This document shows positions 25,714-34,400 of a DNA stretch of 64,000 nt, one piece after another. Where the stretch lies: assembly GCF_034006445.1 (NCBI RefSeq), contig NZ_JAVESS010000005.1, positions 107,144 through 171,143 of the forward strand. Direction: 5' to 3'. This DNA is from Desulfovibrio sp. (GTDB taxonomy: Bacteria; Desulfobacterota; Desulfovibrionia; Desulfovibrionales; Desulfovibrionaceae). Both the position numbers and the translations under genes were made by a program. Each line of letters starts with the position of its first letter. The first letter of the stretch is position 1. The notes under the pieces were generated by a model. The model saw nothing but the letters and a program-made list of their open reading frames with translations, made no database searches and was not told the DNA's origin.

Positions 25714-25743
25714 GACAAAAGGGGGCTTCGGCCCTCTTTTGTC
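25714..25743 (+). terminator. Rho-independent terminator of rpsB-tsf
   Basis: GACAAAAGGGGGC, loop TTCG, GCCCTCTTTTGTC, followed by TTTTT. UUCG tetraloop and T-run make it convincing. Confidence 0.85.
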
Positions 25744-25754
25744 TTTTTGAGGCC

Positions 25755-25822
25755 ACGTCCGGCCTGCGGCGGGCGTCTGCTCTCGCAGCCGCCAGAGCAA
25801 TTTTACTTTGAAATTGCTCCAA
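25755..25822 (+). repeat. Dispersed element, family C, short copy
   Basis: CTGCGGCGGGCGTCTGCTC, GCAGCCGCCAGAGCAATTTT and AAATTGCTC; matches 29860-29925 and 5350-5406. Confidence 0.75.
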
Positions 25823-25871
25823 GGTCGGAATTCAGTTTTACAAGAAGGGGCACAGCCCCGGAGCAGAATAT

Positions 25872-27479
25872 ATGCTGGAATTTTCATGGGTAACGCAGCT
25901 TTCCGCCTGGGCCGGTCTGGGCACGCTGGTACTGCTGGAAGTGGTGCTTGGCGTGGACAACCTGGTCTTTATTTCCATACTTGTGGGAAGGTTGCCCGGC
26001 GACCGCAAGCGGCAGGCTTTCTTGGTGGGGCTTGGGCTGGCCCTGCTCATGCGCATGATCCTGCTCACCATCATGGCCCGTCTGGCCACGCTGATCACGC
26101 CCCTGTTCGTGCTTGGGGGGCACGGCTTTTCAGCGCGTGACCTCATACTCATGGCCGGAGGCGTCTTTTTGTTGCTCAAGGGCACCATGGAGCTGCACGA
26201 CCGGCTTGAAGGCCACAGCGGCAGATATGCCGGAGAAACGGAGCACCATCCCGGATTCTGGCAGGTGATTTTTCAGGTGGTGGTGCTGGACGCGGTATTT
26301 TCGCTGGACTCCATCATCACGGCCGTGGGCATGGTGGAACATGTCACCATCATGATGCTGGCCGTGATCATAGCCATGAGCATCATGCTCATGTCTGCCG
26401 GGCCACTGCTTGCCTTTATGGAGCGTCACCCCACGGTCATTGTGCTGTGCCTGGGCTTTTTGCTCATGATCGGCCTGAGCCTTCTGGCCGACGGTCTGGG
26501 CTTTCATATTCCCAAGGGCTACATGTACGCGGCCATTGTGTTTTCGCTCCTGGTGGAAATGTGCAACCAGTGGGCGCTGCGCAACCGACGAAGACGCTTC
26601 AGCATGCGCGACATGCGCGAGTCCACGGCCCGCGTGATCCTGAATATTCTGGGCGGGAGCGCGCCTGGGCAGGGCGATACCCAGCTCGACGCAGCCGCCC
26701 TGGCGGGCGAAACCAAGGAACGGCTGTTCGCGCCGGAGGAACGGGCCATGCTGGCCCGCGTCATTCGCCTTGGCGGACGCACGGCCCGTTTTATCATGGT
26801 GCCGCGCCAGCGCGTGAACTGGCTGGACAGCAATGCCGACAGGGAGACCGTGAGCAAGCATGCCGCCGCGTCACGGCTGGCCTGGTTGCCCGTGCTGCGC
26901 CGCGACACCGACGAGGTGCTTGGCGTGGTACACCCTGGCGACATCCTCATGCGCGAAGGCGAGCAGCCCGAAGGGCAGTGGGATCTGACCAAGTTCATCC
27001 GGCCAGCGCCCACCATCTTCGAGCATACGCCCCTGCCTGTCATTATGGAGGATTTTCGCACCCATCCTTCGCCGCTGGCCTTTGTGCGCGACGAATACGG
27101 CAGCGTGGTGGGCATCATCACCCCGGCCGAGCTTTTGAGCGTGCTGGCCGGGCAGATGGGCGACATGCCCGCCGGGCCGGAAGCCTGCCGCCGCCCCGAC
27201 GGCAGCTGGGTCATGCCAGGGCGGCTCACCATTGACCTTTTTGCCAGCTGGCTTGGCATCAGCCTGCCCAAGCGCCTGGACAGCGCGACCCTGGCCGGGT
27301 TCATTCTGGAGCGCCTTGGGCGCATACCCGAAAAAGGCGCGCACCTGCACTATCAGGGCTGGGATCTGGAAATCACGCGCATGGACAGGCGGCGCATTGA
27401 CGAAGTGCGCGCCGTGCGCCTGCTGACGCCCCCGGTCAAGGGAAAGAAAAAAGCCAGGGATGCCTCCGGGCGGCGCTGA
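25872..27479 (+). CDS. TerC-family membrane protein with CBS and CorC/HlyC domains
   Basis: 535 residues. The first ~235 form a TerC-type bundle of about seven helices (LEVVLGVDNLVFISILVGRL near residue 20 and VVLDAVFSLDSIITAVGMV near 135, the two acidic TerC signatures). Two CBS repeats follow (about 295-420: IMVPRQRVNWLDSN, FVRDEYGSVVGIITPAELL) and a CorC/HlyC-type C-terminal domain to about 520. Members are linked to metal (manganese, calcium) export or tellurite resistance. Monocistronic, between tsf and ilvB. Start ATG lies 13 bp after CCCCGGAG. Confidence 0.88.
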   Translation: MLEFSWVTQLSAWAGLGTLVLLEVVLGVDNLVFISILVGRLPGDRKRQAFLVGLGLALLMRMILLTIMARLATLITPLFVLGGHGFSARDLILMAGGVFLLLKGTMELHDRLEGHSGRYAGETEHHPGFWQVIFQVVVLDAVFSLDSIITAVGMVEHVTIMMLAVIIAMSIMLMSAGPLLAFMERHPTVIVLCLGFLLMIGLSLLADGLGFHIPKGYMYAAIVFSLLVEMCNQWALRNRRRRFSMRDMRESTARVILNILGGSAPGQGDTQLDAAALAGETKERLFAPEERAMLARVIRLGGRTARFIMVPRQRVNWLDSNADRETVSKHAAASRLAWLPVLRRDTDEVLGVVHPGDILMREGEQPEGQWDLTKFIRPAPTIFEHTPLPVIMEDFRTHPSPLAFVRDEYGSVVGIITPAELLSVLAGQMGDMPAGPEACRRPDGSWVMPGRLTIDLFASWLGISLPKRLDSATLAGFILERLGRIPEKGAHLHYQGWDLEITRMDRRRIDEVRAVRLLTPPVKGKKKARDASGRR

Positions 27480-27502
27480 TTGAAAACTCCGTCGTAAAAC
27501 TG

Positions 27503-27530
27503 TTGACAAGCTGGCGGCCTCGGCTGTAAT
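27503..27530 (+). promoter_or_regulatory. Promoter of ilvB-ilvN leader
   Basis: TTGACA, 16-bp spacer, TGTAAT. Start near 27537, only a few bases before the leader peptide ATG. Confidence 0.6.
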
Positions 27531-27542
27531 TTTACAAACGGT

Positions 27543-27638
27543 ATGACAATGTACAACACATCTTTCTTCTTCAGCGGCATGATTTGCCTCGTTATGGTCG
27601 GCCTAGTAGTACGGGACCGATCTTTAGGCGCGTCATAA
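27543..27638 (+). CDS. Branched-chain-residue-rich attenuator leader peptide of ilvBN
   Basis: 31 codons, ATG 27543 to TAA 27636-27638. Residues 14-23 read ICLVMVGLVV, seven of ten being Val, Leu or Ile; another Leu is at residue 28. The terminator 27667-27697 follows 28 bp after its stop and ilvB after that. Weak points: no clear ribosome binding site and a very short 5' leader. A possible antiterminator is GTCGGC (Val-Gly codons) with GCCGGC of the terminator arm, only six pairs. Confidence 0.75.
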   Translation: MTMYNTSFFFSGMICLVMVGLVVRDRSLGAS

Positions 27639-27666
27639 GCAGGGAAGAACAAAAGGTATATGTGAA

Positions 27667-27697
27667 CCCCGCCGGCGCGAGCTGGCGGGGTTTTTTT
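27667..27697 (+). terminator. Attenuator terminator upstream of ilvB
   Basis: CCCCGCCGGC pairs with GCTGGCGGGG (10 pairs, one G-T) around a GCGA tetraloop, then TTTTTTT. It lies between the leader peptide and ilvB, so it must be read through for ilvB expression. Confidence 0.9.
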
Positions 27698-27749
27698 ACA
27701 CCCGAAGACCGCCAGCAAGCCCAGCCAACGCAAAAGGAGCCTTGTGGCG

Positions 27750-29426
27750 ATGTTACGTCTTACTGGAGCCGAATTAACCATACGCCTGTTGGAGAATCAG
27801 GGGGTCACCTGTATTGCCGGTATTCCCGGCGGTTTCAATCTGCCCTTGTACGACGCGCTGGGGCGCAGCGGAGCGATCCGCCATGTTCTGGCGCGGCACG
27901 AACAGGGCGCGGGTTTTATAGCGCAGGGCATGGCCAGGGTTTCCGGCCGCCCCGGCGTGGTCTTCGCCACATCGGGGCCGGGAGCCACCAACACCCTCAC
28001 GGCCCTTGCCGACGCCCGCATGGATTCGGTGCCCCTGGTCTGCATCACCGGCCAGGTTCCCCAGAGCATGATAGGCACTGACGCCTTTCAGGAAGTGGAC
28101 ATTTACGGCATGTCCATCCCGGCCACCAAGCACAATTTTCTCGTGCGTTCTCCCGAAGAACTGCCGCGTGTCATTGCCGAGGCCTTTTCCATTGCTGTCA
28201 GCGACCGCCCCGGCCCGGTACTTGTGGACATTCCGCGCGACGTGCAGGTGGCCCCCGTCGAGGTAGACGGCCTGCCGGAACCCGGCAGGGCCACGCCCAT
28301 GCCCACGCCCGACAGCGCGTCCCTGGCCAGGGCTGCCGAGCTTCTCAATGCTGCGGAACGGCCGCTGCTCCTGCTTGGCGGGGGCACGTCGTCGCCGGAG
28401 GCCGCCGCCGCCGTGCTGGAATTTATGGAGCAGCAGCGCATCCCGGCCGTCATGTCCCTGCGCGGGCTTGGCGTGGTGCCCCACGGGCATGAACTTGCCG
28501 TGGGCATGCTGGGCATGCACGGCGCACGCGCCTCCAACATGCTGGTGGAAGAATGCGATGTGCTCATGGTGGTGGGCGCGCGCCTGGGCGACAGGGCCAC
28601 TGGCCGTCTGGACAGTTTTTGCCCCAAGAGCGGGCTTATCCATATCGACATCGACGCCAGCGAGGTGGGCAAGCTGCTCATGCCGCAGGTGGGGCTGACG
28701 GCGGACGCCAGTCAGGCCCTGCGGGCGCTCATGCCCCTGGTGAAGCCACGGGATCGCGGCGCCTGGCTGGCACGTGTGGATGCCCGCAAGGCCACGCACG
28801 GGCTGCGCTTTGACCGGGAGGACGACATCCTCTCCCCCTATGGCATCATCCGTCATGTGGCCAAGCTGGTGGGTGACGACGCCGTCATCGCCACGGATGT
28901 GGGCCAGCACCAGATGCGTGTGGCACAGGCCTACCCCATGAACCGCCCGCGTCAGTGGCTCACGTCCGGCGGGCTGGGCACCATGGGCTTTGGCCTGCCT
29001 GCGGCCATAGGCGCGGCGCTGGAACGGCGCGGGGGCATGGCCGTCTGCTTTACCGGGGATGGCAGCCTGCTCATGAATATTCAGGAAATGGCCACTGCCG
29101 CTGAAACCGGGGCCAACGTAAAAATCATATTGTGCAACAACAACGGGCTGGGGCTTGTGCAGCAACAGCAGGATCTTTTCTTTGACGGGCGCATCACTGC
29201 CTCCGCCTATACCACCCGCACGGACTTTGTGCAGATTGCCCAGGGGTTTGGCCTGCCTGCGGCCAGGCTTACCGCTGGAAAAGACCCACAGCGTGTGCTG
29301 AAAGAATTTCTTGGCAAACCCGGCCCCTGCCTGATTGAAGTGCAGGTGCGGGCCGAAGACAAGGTATTTCCCATGGTGCCGCCAGGAGCGGCCAACAGTC
29401 AAATGATCGAGGGGATTCCGTCATGA
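27750..29426 (+). CDS. ilvB: Acetolactate synthase large (catalytic) subunit
   Basis: 558 residues with the three thiamine-diphosphate enzyme domains: N-terminal PYR domain with catalytic Glu in RHEQGAGFIAQGMAR near residue 50, central FAD-binding domain, and C-terminal PP domain with GDGSLLMNIQEMATAAETGANVKIILCNNN. It makes acetolactate or acetohydroxybutyrate for Val, Leu and Ile. AGGAG at 27735-27739 is 10 bp from this ATG; GTG 27744 (4 bp) would add two residues. Followed by ilvN with ATGA overlap. Under leader-peptide control. Confidence 0.96.
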   Translation: MLRLTGAELTIRLLENQGVTCIAGIPGGFNLPLYDALGRSGAIRHVLARHEQGAGFIAQGMARVSGRPGVVFATSGPGATNTLTALADARMDSVPLVCITGQVPQSMIGTDAFQEVDIYGMSIPATKHNFLVRSPEELPRVIAEAFSIAVSDRPGPVLVDIPRDVQVAPVEVDGLPEPGRATPMPTPDSASLARAAELLNAAERPLLLLGGGTSSPEAAAAVLEFMEQQRIPAVMSLRGLGVVPHGHELAVGMLGMHGARASNMLVEECDVLMVVGARLGDRATGRLDSFCPKSGLIHIDIDASEVGKLLMPQVGLTADASQALRALMPLVKPRDRGAWLARVDARKATHGLRFDREDDILSPYGIIRHVAKLVGDDAVIATDVGQHQMRVAQAYPMNRPRQWLTSGGLGTMGFGLPAAIGAALERRGGMAVCFTGDGSLLMNIQEMATAAETGANVKIILCNNNGLGLVQQQQDLFFDGRITASAYTTRTDFVQIAQGFGLPAARLTAGKDPQRVLKEFLGKPGPCLIEVQVRAEDKVFPMVPPGAANSQMIEGIPS

Positions 29427-29719
29427 GCAGTTCCATCAAAAGCGCCCTTACCATGCTGCGCCTGAGCGTCAACAACCATCCCGGCGTCATGTCGCATATC
29501 TGCGGCCTGTTTGCCGGACGCGCCTATAATCTTGAAGGGATCCTCGTGACGCCCGAGGACGACGGGGCCACCTGCCGCATGTGGCTGGTGGTCAAGGATG
29601 ACGGACGCATGGAGCAGATAGTGAAACAGGTGAGCAAACTGCACGATGTGCTGGACGTGCATGTGGGGCAGGCCGAACCGACGGTCTTCAACCGTCTGGC
29701 TGGATGCCTCGAATGCTGA
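29423..29719 (+). CDS. ilvN: Acetolactate synthase small (regulatory) subunit
   Basis: 98 residues: a single ACT domain (LRLSVNNHPGVMSHICGLFAG ... NLEGILVTPEDDG) without the C-terminal extension of the longer IlvH form, so the short IlvN type. It binds valine and activates and feedback-regulates IlvB. Starts inside the ilvB stop (ATGA). ilvC is not next to it. Downstream is a 670-bp repeat-filled gap. Confidence 0.94.
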   Translation: MSSSIKSALTMLRLSVNNHPGVMSHICGLFAGRAYNLEGILVTPEDDGATCRMWLVVKDDGRMEQIVKQVSKLHDVLDVHVGQAEPTVFNRLAGCLEC

Positions 29720-29764
29720 AGCTCTTATAGCATTTTCGCATTGAAAATATCCATTTTCAATGCT

Positions 29765-29925
29765 TCCAAGACGCCCGCTTCGGCGCGTAACAGCGCAAAT
29801 AAATAGCGATGCTGTCTTCATCCGTAAGCCCTACGGGCAACGGCTGAAGCTGCGCTTACGCCTCCGCGGCGGGCGTCTGCTCCCGCATCCGCCAGAGCAA
29901 TTTCAAAGTGAAATTGCTCTGGCCA
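29765..29925 (+). repeat. Dispersed element, family C, longest copy
   Basis: Runs from CAAGACGCCCGCTTCGGCG through GCGATGCTGTCTTCATCCG and GGCGGGCGTCTGCTCCCGC to GAGCAATTTCAAAGTGAAATTGCTC, the last a 12-bp perfect inverted repeat. Confidence 0.8.
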
Positions 29926-29929
29926 GTGC

Positions 29930-30004
29930 CGTCACGAGTGCCTTTCCTGGTATTTCTGCGTCGAACATCGCCCTGATATGACTGGAAAATCCATCTCGTG
30001 ACGA
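29930..30004 (+). repeat. Element E, copy 1 (75 bp, terminal inverted repeats)
   Basis: Bounded by CGTCACGAG and CTCGTGACG. Contains CCTGGTATTTCTGCGTC and GATATGACTGGAAAATCC, both found reverse-complemented in copy 2. Confidence 0.8.
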
Positions 30005-30068
30005 CACTGGCTGGGGCAGCGTAGTTTCCATGTGCTCGTTTCATTCCTAACTGCTCTACGCCGCAAAA

Positions 30069-30110
30069 AAACAGGGGCCGCGCACTTCATGTGGTGCGCG
30101 GCCCCTGTTT
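30069..30110. terminator. Strong bidirectional terminator
   Basis: AAACAGGGGCCGCGCAC and GTGCGCGGCCCCTGTTT, 17 perfect pairs, 8-nt loop; T-run of seven on the minus strand, shorter on the plus. Serves ilvBN and/or the chemoreceptor gene. Confidence 0.85.
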
Positions 30111-30178
30111 ATGACGTTATGCCAGGAAGAGCTGTCTCTGAACCCCCCGCCTGTAAGCCAATAAAAGTTTCAGACAGT

Positions 30179-30315
30179 GGCGTAACGAGATGAATTTCCA
30201 GTCATATCAAGGAGAACGAGCCTTTTATGCAGGGAGTGTACTCTGATGGTACTCGACCGGAATAAAAGGTGAAGTTAGACGCAGAAATACCAGGAAAAGC
30301 GCTCGTGATGACACT
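30179..30315 (-). repeat. Element E, copy 2, with about 60 bp extra
   Basis: Inverted relative to copy 1: GATGAATTTCCAGTCATATC and GACGCAGAAATACCAGGAAA are conserved, but an extra segment with its own CCTTTTAT/ATAAAAGG hairpin lies between them. Confidence 0.75.
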
Positions 30316-30328
30316 GTCTGGGGGGGCA

Positions 30329-30367
30329 TGGGGGAAGGACCCTTTTTCAAAAGGGCCCCTCCCCCAC
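30329..30367. repeat. G/C hairpin module, copy 1
   Basis: GGGGGAAGGACCCTTTT and AAAAGGGCCCCTCCCCC; nearly the same compound hairpin is at 34401-34441. Both are followed by CACAAA. Confidence 0.7.
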
Positions 30368-30390
30368 AAAGCTTTTCAGCGATAAATGCT

Positions 30391-32151
30391 CTAGCCCTGG
30401 TTGCTTTCGGACTTCATTTCATTGATAAGACGCTGCAAAACCTGAGACTGCCGCGCCAGTTCGGCCGTGGCCTGCGAGGCCTGGCCCATGGCCGAGGCGG
30501 TCTGGCTGGATATGGCGGCCACCTGTTCCACCGAGCGGTTTATCTCGTCACTGGCGGCGGACTGTTCTTCACTGGCAGTGGCGATGGAGCGTACCTGATC
30601 GTTGGTCTGGTCAACCAGGTTAACGATGGTGCGCAGGGTCTGGCCGGACTGGTTGGCAAGGTTGGTGGCTTCCTGAATGGTATTGATGGAGAGGTTCACC
30701 CCGGCAACGCTCTTGCGGGTGCCTTCCTGAATGCCGGTGATGACCGCGCCCACCTCGTGGGTGGCTGCCATGGTCTTTTCGGCCAGTTTGCGAACCTCGT
30801 CGGCCACGACAGCGAAGCCGCGCCCGGCGTCGCCCGCCCTGGCGGCCTCGATGGCGGCATTGAGGGCAAGCAGGTTGGTCTGGTCAGCGATGTCCGAAAT
30901 GACGTTCATGATCTGGCCGATGCCTTCGGCCTGATGGCTGAGTGTGTCCATGTCCTCTTTGAGTTCCTGGCTCTGCCTGGACACCTCGTCAATGCCGTGC
31001 ACCACCTTGGTGACGATGCTTTCGCCTTCCTGGGCCTGGGTGCGGGCGTTGCCGGACATTTCCGAAGCGTGCCCGGCGTTGCTGGCCACCTCGCGCACAG
31101 TGGCGTTCATCTGTTCCATGGCGGTGGCTGTTTCGCTGATGCGCTGGGACTGTTCGTCAGAGCCACGGCTGGACTGTTCAATCTGCGCGGACAGCTCTTC
31201 GGAGGCGGAGGTGAGGACGTTCACCACGCTTTCAAGCTGGTTGGCGGCCTGCAACATGCCTTCAGCCCTGGCGTGCAGGGCCTCTTCCTTGGCCGCCTGG
31301 GCCTCTTTCATGGCCACATGCGCCTGCTCTGCCTGCCGCGCGGCTTCAGTGCTTTTTTCTTCGGCCTCGGCTATTTTTTCCTTCATGGTGGCAACCATGT
31401 TTTGCATCACATGGTATACGCCGCCGGGGCGCTTTTGCGCCCTGAAGTTGACGTCAAGGTTGCCGCTGGCTATTTCGCCCGCCACGTGGGCCAGATAGCC
31501 GGGGTCTTCGCCAAGCTGACGCATGATGTTGCGGGTCAGCAACACGCCCAGGGTGATGGAAAGCAAAAGGCCGAAGCCAAGGGCTACGTAAAGAAGATTG
31601 CTGGACGAGTCTGCCAGCTCGGCATTGTGTTTGGCCACAAGAGCGCCCTGCTCACGCTTGGAGGCCACAAGGGCGTCAATGGTCTTCTGATAGATTGAGG
31701 AAATTTCTCTGCCTTTGCCGCTCAGCAGGGCATACGCCTCATCCTTGCGGCCTGCTTCGGCCATGGCCATGACCTCGTCGGTCATCTTTCTGAAATCCTG
31801 GCGGCGCACCTTGTATTCAGCCAAGATTCTGCGCCCCTCGTCAGAGATGAGGGTGGCTTCAACCTTTACGGCGCTGCTGTCGATGATGGCGCGAAACTGG
31901 GGAATGACGGTGCGCGCGCGTTCTTTTATGGCATCATTGTTTGTGGTGGCAAAATCCAGCAGATTAATTCTGATGCGCTGAAAATAGGCCGAGATGTTGA
32001 CCAGGTCGCCCATGGGCTCCACCGCGCGCGTATAAAGAAAATTGTCGGCCTTGCTCATGTCGTGCATCCGCGAAGCGGCGAAAATGCCCACCGATAATGT
32101 GATCAGGGCCGAGGCAATAAACCCGGTCAAAAGTTTTGTCTGCAGTTTCAT
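30391..32151 (-). CDS. Methyl-accepting chemotaxis protein
   Basis: 586 residues. Helix TM1 (about 8-28), a periplasmic four-helix-bundle sensor domain (about 30-185), TM2 (about 187-210, [20 protein letters not shown]), HAMP (about 211-265), coiled coil, then the signalling domain with the conserved tip [20 protein letters not shown] near 430 and [18 protein letters not shown]. No C-terminal CheR-binding pentapeptide. It senses an unknown periplasmic ligand and controls CheA. A near-consensus sigma-28 promoter lies 55 bp upstream (32206-32232), tying it to fliA. Start ATG follows GAAGGAACGCC. The stop is in a GCTCTAG like that of the repeats. Confidence 0.95.
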   Translation of the reverse strand: MKLQTKLLTGFIASALITLSVGIFAASRMHDMSKADNFLYTRAVEPMGDLVNISAYFQRIRINLLDFATTNNDAIKERARTVIPQFRAIIDSSAVKVEATLISDEGRRILAEYKVRRQDFRKMTDEVMAMAEAGRKDEAYALLSGKGREISSIYQKTIDALVASKREQGALVAKHNAELADSSSNLLYVALGFGLLLSITLGVLLTRNIMRQLGEDPGYLAHVAGEIASGNLDVNFRAQKRPGGVYHVMQNMVATMKEKIAEAEEKSTEAARQAEQAHVAMKEAQAAKEEALHARAEGMLQAANQLESVVNVLTSASEELSAQIEQSSRGSDEQSQRISETATAMEQMNATVREVASNAGHASEMSGNARTQAQEGESIVTKVVHGIDEVSRQSQELKEDMDTLSHQAEGIGQIMNVISDIADQTNLLALNAAIEAARAGDAGRGFAVVADEVRKLAEKTMAATHEVGAVITGIQEGTRKSVAGVNLSINTIQEATNLANQSGQTLRTIVNLVDQTNDQVRSIATASEEQSAASDEINRSVEQVAAISSQTASAMGQASQATAELARQSQVLQRLINEMKSESNQG

Positions 32152-32205
32152 GGCGTTCCTTCGTTCTTTGTCCCCACGGCAACACGCACGGCGACAGCAA
32201 TATAC

Positions 32206-32232
32206 TTATCGGTTATAGGGTTTTAAACTTGA
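32206..32232 (-). promoter_or_regulatory. Sigma-28 (FliA) promoter of the chemoreceptor gene
   Basis: Minus strand TCAAGTTT, 11-bp spacer, ACCGATAA; consensus TAAAGTTT-N11-GCCGATAA, so 7 of 8 in both boxes and the exact spacing. Confidence 0.8.
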
Positions 32233-32350
32233 TATCATTACCTGAAAAATCGGGTGTGGCATTACGGGCAAAGGAAATTCGCGCGCAAGGCGGTCTTCAC
32301 GTGTACTGAAGAACGAAATGTATTGCCGATAAAAAAGCCAAGGGCAGGCA

Positions 32351-33568
32351 TTACCTGTTATCGTCCTGATAGGCAACCCGTTCAAAAACCTTGCGGCGCG
32401 GGGTAAGGCTGATGTGATAATACTGGTTCTGGGGGATATAGATATAGGGGACGTCCTCACTGCGCTGGCGCAAAAAAAGTGACAGCAGCACCCGGTTGAT
32501 GGCCTGATGGCCCACGATCACAAGAGGTGTGTCGCCAGCCAGAAAAAGGGCACGGCGCAGGCCGCGCTGCACGCGCTCGCCCAGCATGGCGTAACTCTCG
32601 CCATTGGGATAGGCGTAGGAGAATTTGTTGGCATTGCGCCCGGCGGTAACCTGCGGCATTTTTTCACGTATTTCGCTGTACAGCATGCCTTCGCAGTCAC
32701 CGGCCCATATCTCGTTAAATTCCTTGAAGGCCATGATATGGGCAGCGGGGCGCTCGGCCAGCAGCGGCGCCGCCGTTTCGTGCGAGCGCAGCCGTGTGGA
32801 CGTGAAAACCCAGTCAATTTCCTTCTGGCGCATATGTTGCGCCAGGGCCTCGGCCTGGGCGCGTCCTTTTGCCGTCAGGGGCGGATCGCCGCCGATGCGG
32901 CCGCGCACGTTGAATTCCGTTTGTCCGTGGCGCACAAGGTAGAGGCAGTGCACCCAGGCGCTGACCACAATTTCGCGTATGGCCGGGTAAAAGGGCGAGC
33001 CCTCGCAGGGGCGCTCGGCAAGAATCCTGTTGGCGGTGGAATCCACGCAAAGCCAGAACTTTTCGTCCTCAAGAGGCTCATAGATCGTCTCATAGTAGCC
33101 GATGCGCTTCATAAAGCTTTGCAGGGCCTCTTCTTCGCTGTAGGCCGCATATTCGGGCAGGGTGGTCTTGCGCCGGATGCAGGCCGTGAGCAAAAGCTGG
33201 TCTTCGTTGACGCACTCGACAAACAGCACCGGATAGTCGGTAAGCGTGCTTTCAATCATGCGGCGGCGGGCGCGGCTCACATTGGTGGCGTCCAGAATGG
33301 CCACTTCGCCCCCCTCGGCCAGCCAGTTGCGGGCCAAGTCCATGTTTCGGCGGCAGATCATTTCGCGGGCTTCGCGGCCTGCGGCATTGTTGGGATTATA
33401 AAAATCGGGATTGGTGGATTCCGCCCCCATAAGGGAGCGGCGCAGGTCGCCATTATTGAAAAGCCTGGCCTGAATATCTTCGGCCATAAGCCCGTCGCGG
33501 ATGCGTCTGGCAAGGGTGGACTTGCCACGCGCGGGCAGCCCCACCATGGCTACATAAAGTTTTTGCAT
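32351..33568 (-). CDS. PFKFB-like fusion: P-loop kinase plus histidine phosphatase
   Basis: 405 residues. N-terminal kinase domain with Walker A VGLPARGKSTLARRIRDGL at residues 9-27, LFNNGDLRRSL and LDATNVSRARRRMI; C-terminal phosphoglycerate-mutase-like domain starting near 210 with the catalytic LYLVRHGQTEFN, then GQTE-type LTAKGRAQAEAL and IVGHQAINR. This is the domain order of eukaryotic 6-phosphofructo-2-kinase/fructose-2,6-bisphosphatase, also known from some sulfate reducers. Whether it makes fructose-2,6-bisphosphate cannot be read from sequence. Start ATG 33568 follows GGAGGG. Divergent from the racemase gene. Confidence 0.85.
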   Translation of the reverse strand: MQKLYVAMVGLPARGKSTLARRIRDGLMAEDIQARLFNNGDLRRSLMGAESTNPDFYNPNNAAGREAREMICRRNMDLARNWLAEGGEVAILDATNVSRARRRMIESTLTDYPVLFVECVNEDQLLLTACIRRKTTLPEYAAYSEEEALQSFMKRIGYYETIYEPLEDEKFWLCVDSTANRILAERPCEGSPFYPAIREIVVSAWVHCLYLVRHGQTEFNVRGRIGGDPPLTAKGRAQAEALAQHMRQKEIDWVFTSTRLRSHETAAPLLAERPAAHIMAFKEFNEIWAGDCEGMLYSEIREKMPQVTAGRNANKFSYAYPNGESYAMLGERVQRGLRRALFLAGDTPLVIVGHQAINRVLLSLFLRQRSEDVPYIYIPQNQYYHISLTPRRKVFERVAYQDDNR

Positions 33569-33658
33569 ATGCCCTCCACTTGGCAGACTAGAGCAAAAGA
33601 CCGTAAAACAAAAGCGGCGCGCGGGCGGCGCTGTAACCGTAACTGCTATGGAGCACAC

Positions 33659-34351
33659 ATGAAGACCATCGGCCTGATTGGCGGCATGAGTTGGGAAAGT
33701 ACGGTTTCCTATTACCAGATAGTCAACCGCATTGTGAAACAGCGCCTCGGTGGCCTGCACTCGGCAAAGTGCCTGCTGTACAGCGTTGATTTTGCAGAAA
33801 TTGAAGTCTGCCAGGCAGAGGGACGCTGGGACGATGCGGCAGCCATTCTGGTGGAGGCCGCCCGAAGCCTGGAGCGTGGCGGGGCCGATTTTCTGCTCAT
33901 CTGCACCAACACCATGCACAAGGTGGCCCCGGAAGTGGCGGCGGGCGTGCGCATTCCCCTGCTGCACCTGGCGGAAGTCACGGCGGATGCGCTGCTGCGG
34001 CAAGGCATCGTCAAGGCGGCACTGCTGGGCACGCGCTACACCATGGAGGAAGATTTTTACTGTGGCGTACTGCGGCGGCGGGGCATAGAGGTGCTTATTC
34101 CCGAAGCTCAGGACAGGGCCATGATCAATGACGTTATTTTTCAGGAACTGTGCCTGGGCCGTATTGAAGACGCCTCTCGGCAAAAACTGCTGTCTGTCAT
34201 TGACGGGCTGCGTGAACGGGGCGCGCAGGGAGTGGTGCTTGGCTGCACGGAGATAGGCTTGCTGCTGCCTCCGCAGGACGGGGATTTTCCCCTGCTGGAC
34301 ACGACCGTGCTGCACGCTACCGCTGCGGCGGAGATGGCACTGGCACGCTGA
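33659..34351 (+). CDS. Aspartate/glutamate racemase family protein
   Basis: 230 residues: MKTIGLIGGMSWESTVSYYQ at the N-terminus, LLICTNTMHKVA with the first catalytic Cys near residue 83, and GVVLGCTEIGLLL with the second near 195, the two-cysteine cofactor-free racemase pattern of the YgeA/RacX type. Substrate (aspartate, glutamate or another amino acid) is open. I chose ATG 33659; GGAG is 6 bp upstream. The long frame further up is antisense to the PFKFB-like gene. Confidence 0.9.
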   Translation: MKTIGLIGGMSWESTVSYYQIVNRIVKQRLGGLHSAKCLLYSVDFAEIEVCQAEGRWDDAAAILVEAARSLERGGADFLLICTNTMHKVAPEVAAGVRIPLLHLAEVTADALLRQGIVKAALLGTRYTMEEDFYCGVLRRRGIEVLIPEAQDRAMINDVIFQELCLGRIEDASRQKLLSVIDGLRERGAQGVVLGCTEIGLLLPPQDGDFPLLDTTVLHATAAAEMALAR

Positions 34352-34400
34352 AAACGTGTGTAACTAAGCGGGGCCTGTAAGAATTTTAGGGGGTGGGGGC

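Larger units (their letters stand above)
29720..30390. other. Repeat-rich gap between ilvN and the chemoreceptor gene
   Basis: 671 bp: family C element, two inverted copies of a further element (E), a perfect 17-bp terminator hairpin between them and a G/C hairpin at the right end. No gene seen. Confidence 0.75.

Noticed and set aside
27774..29402. Long minus-strand frame opposite ilvB
   Set aside because: Mirror of ilvB codons; no family features.
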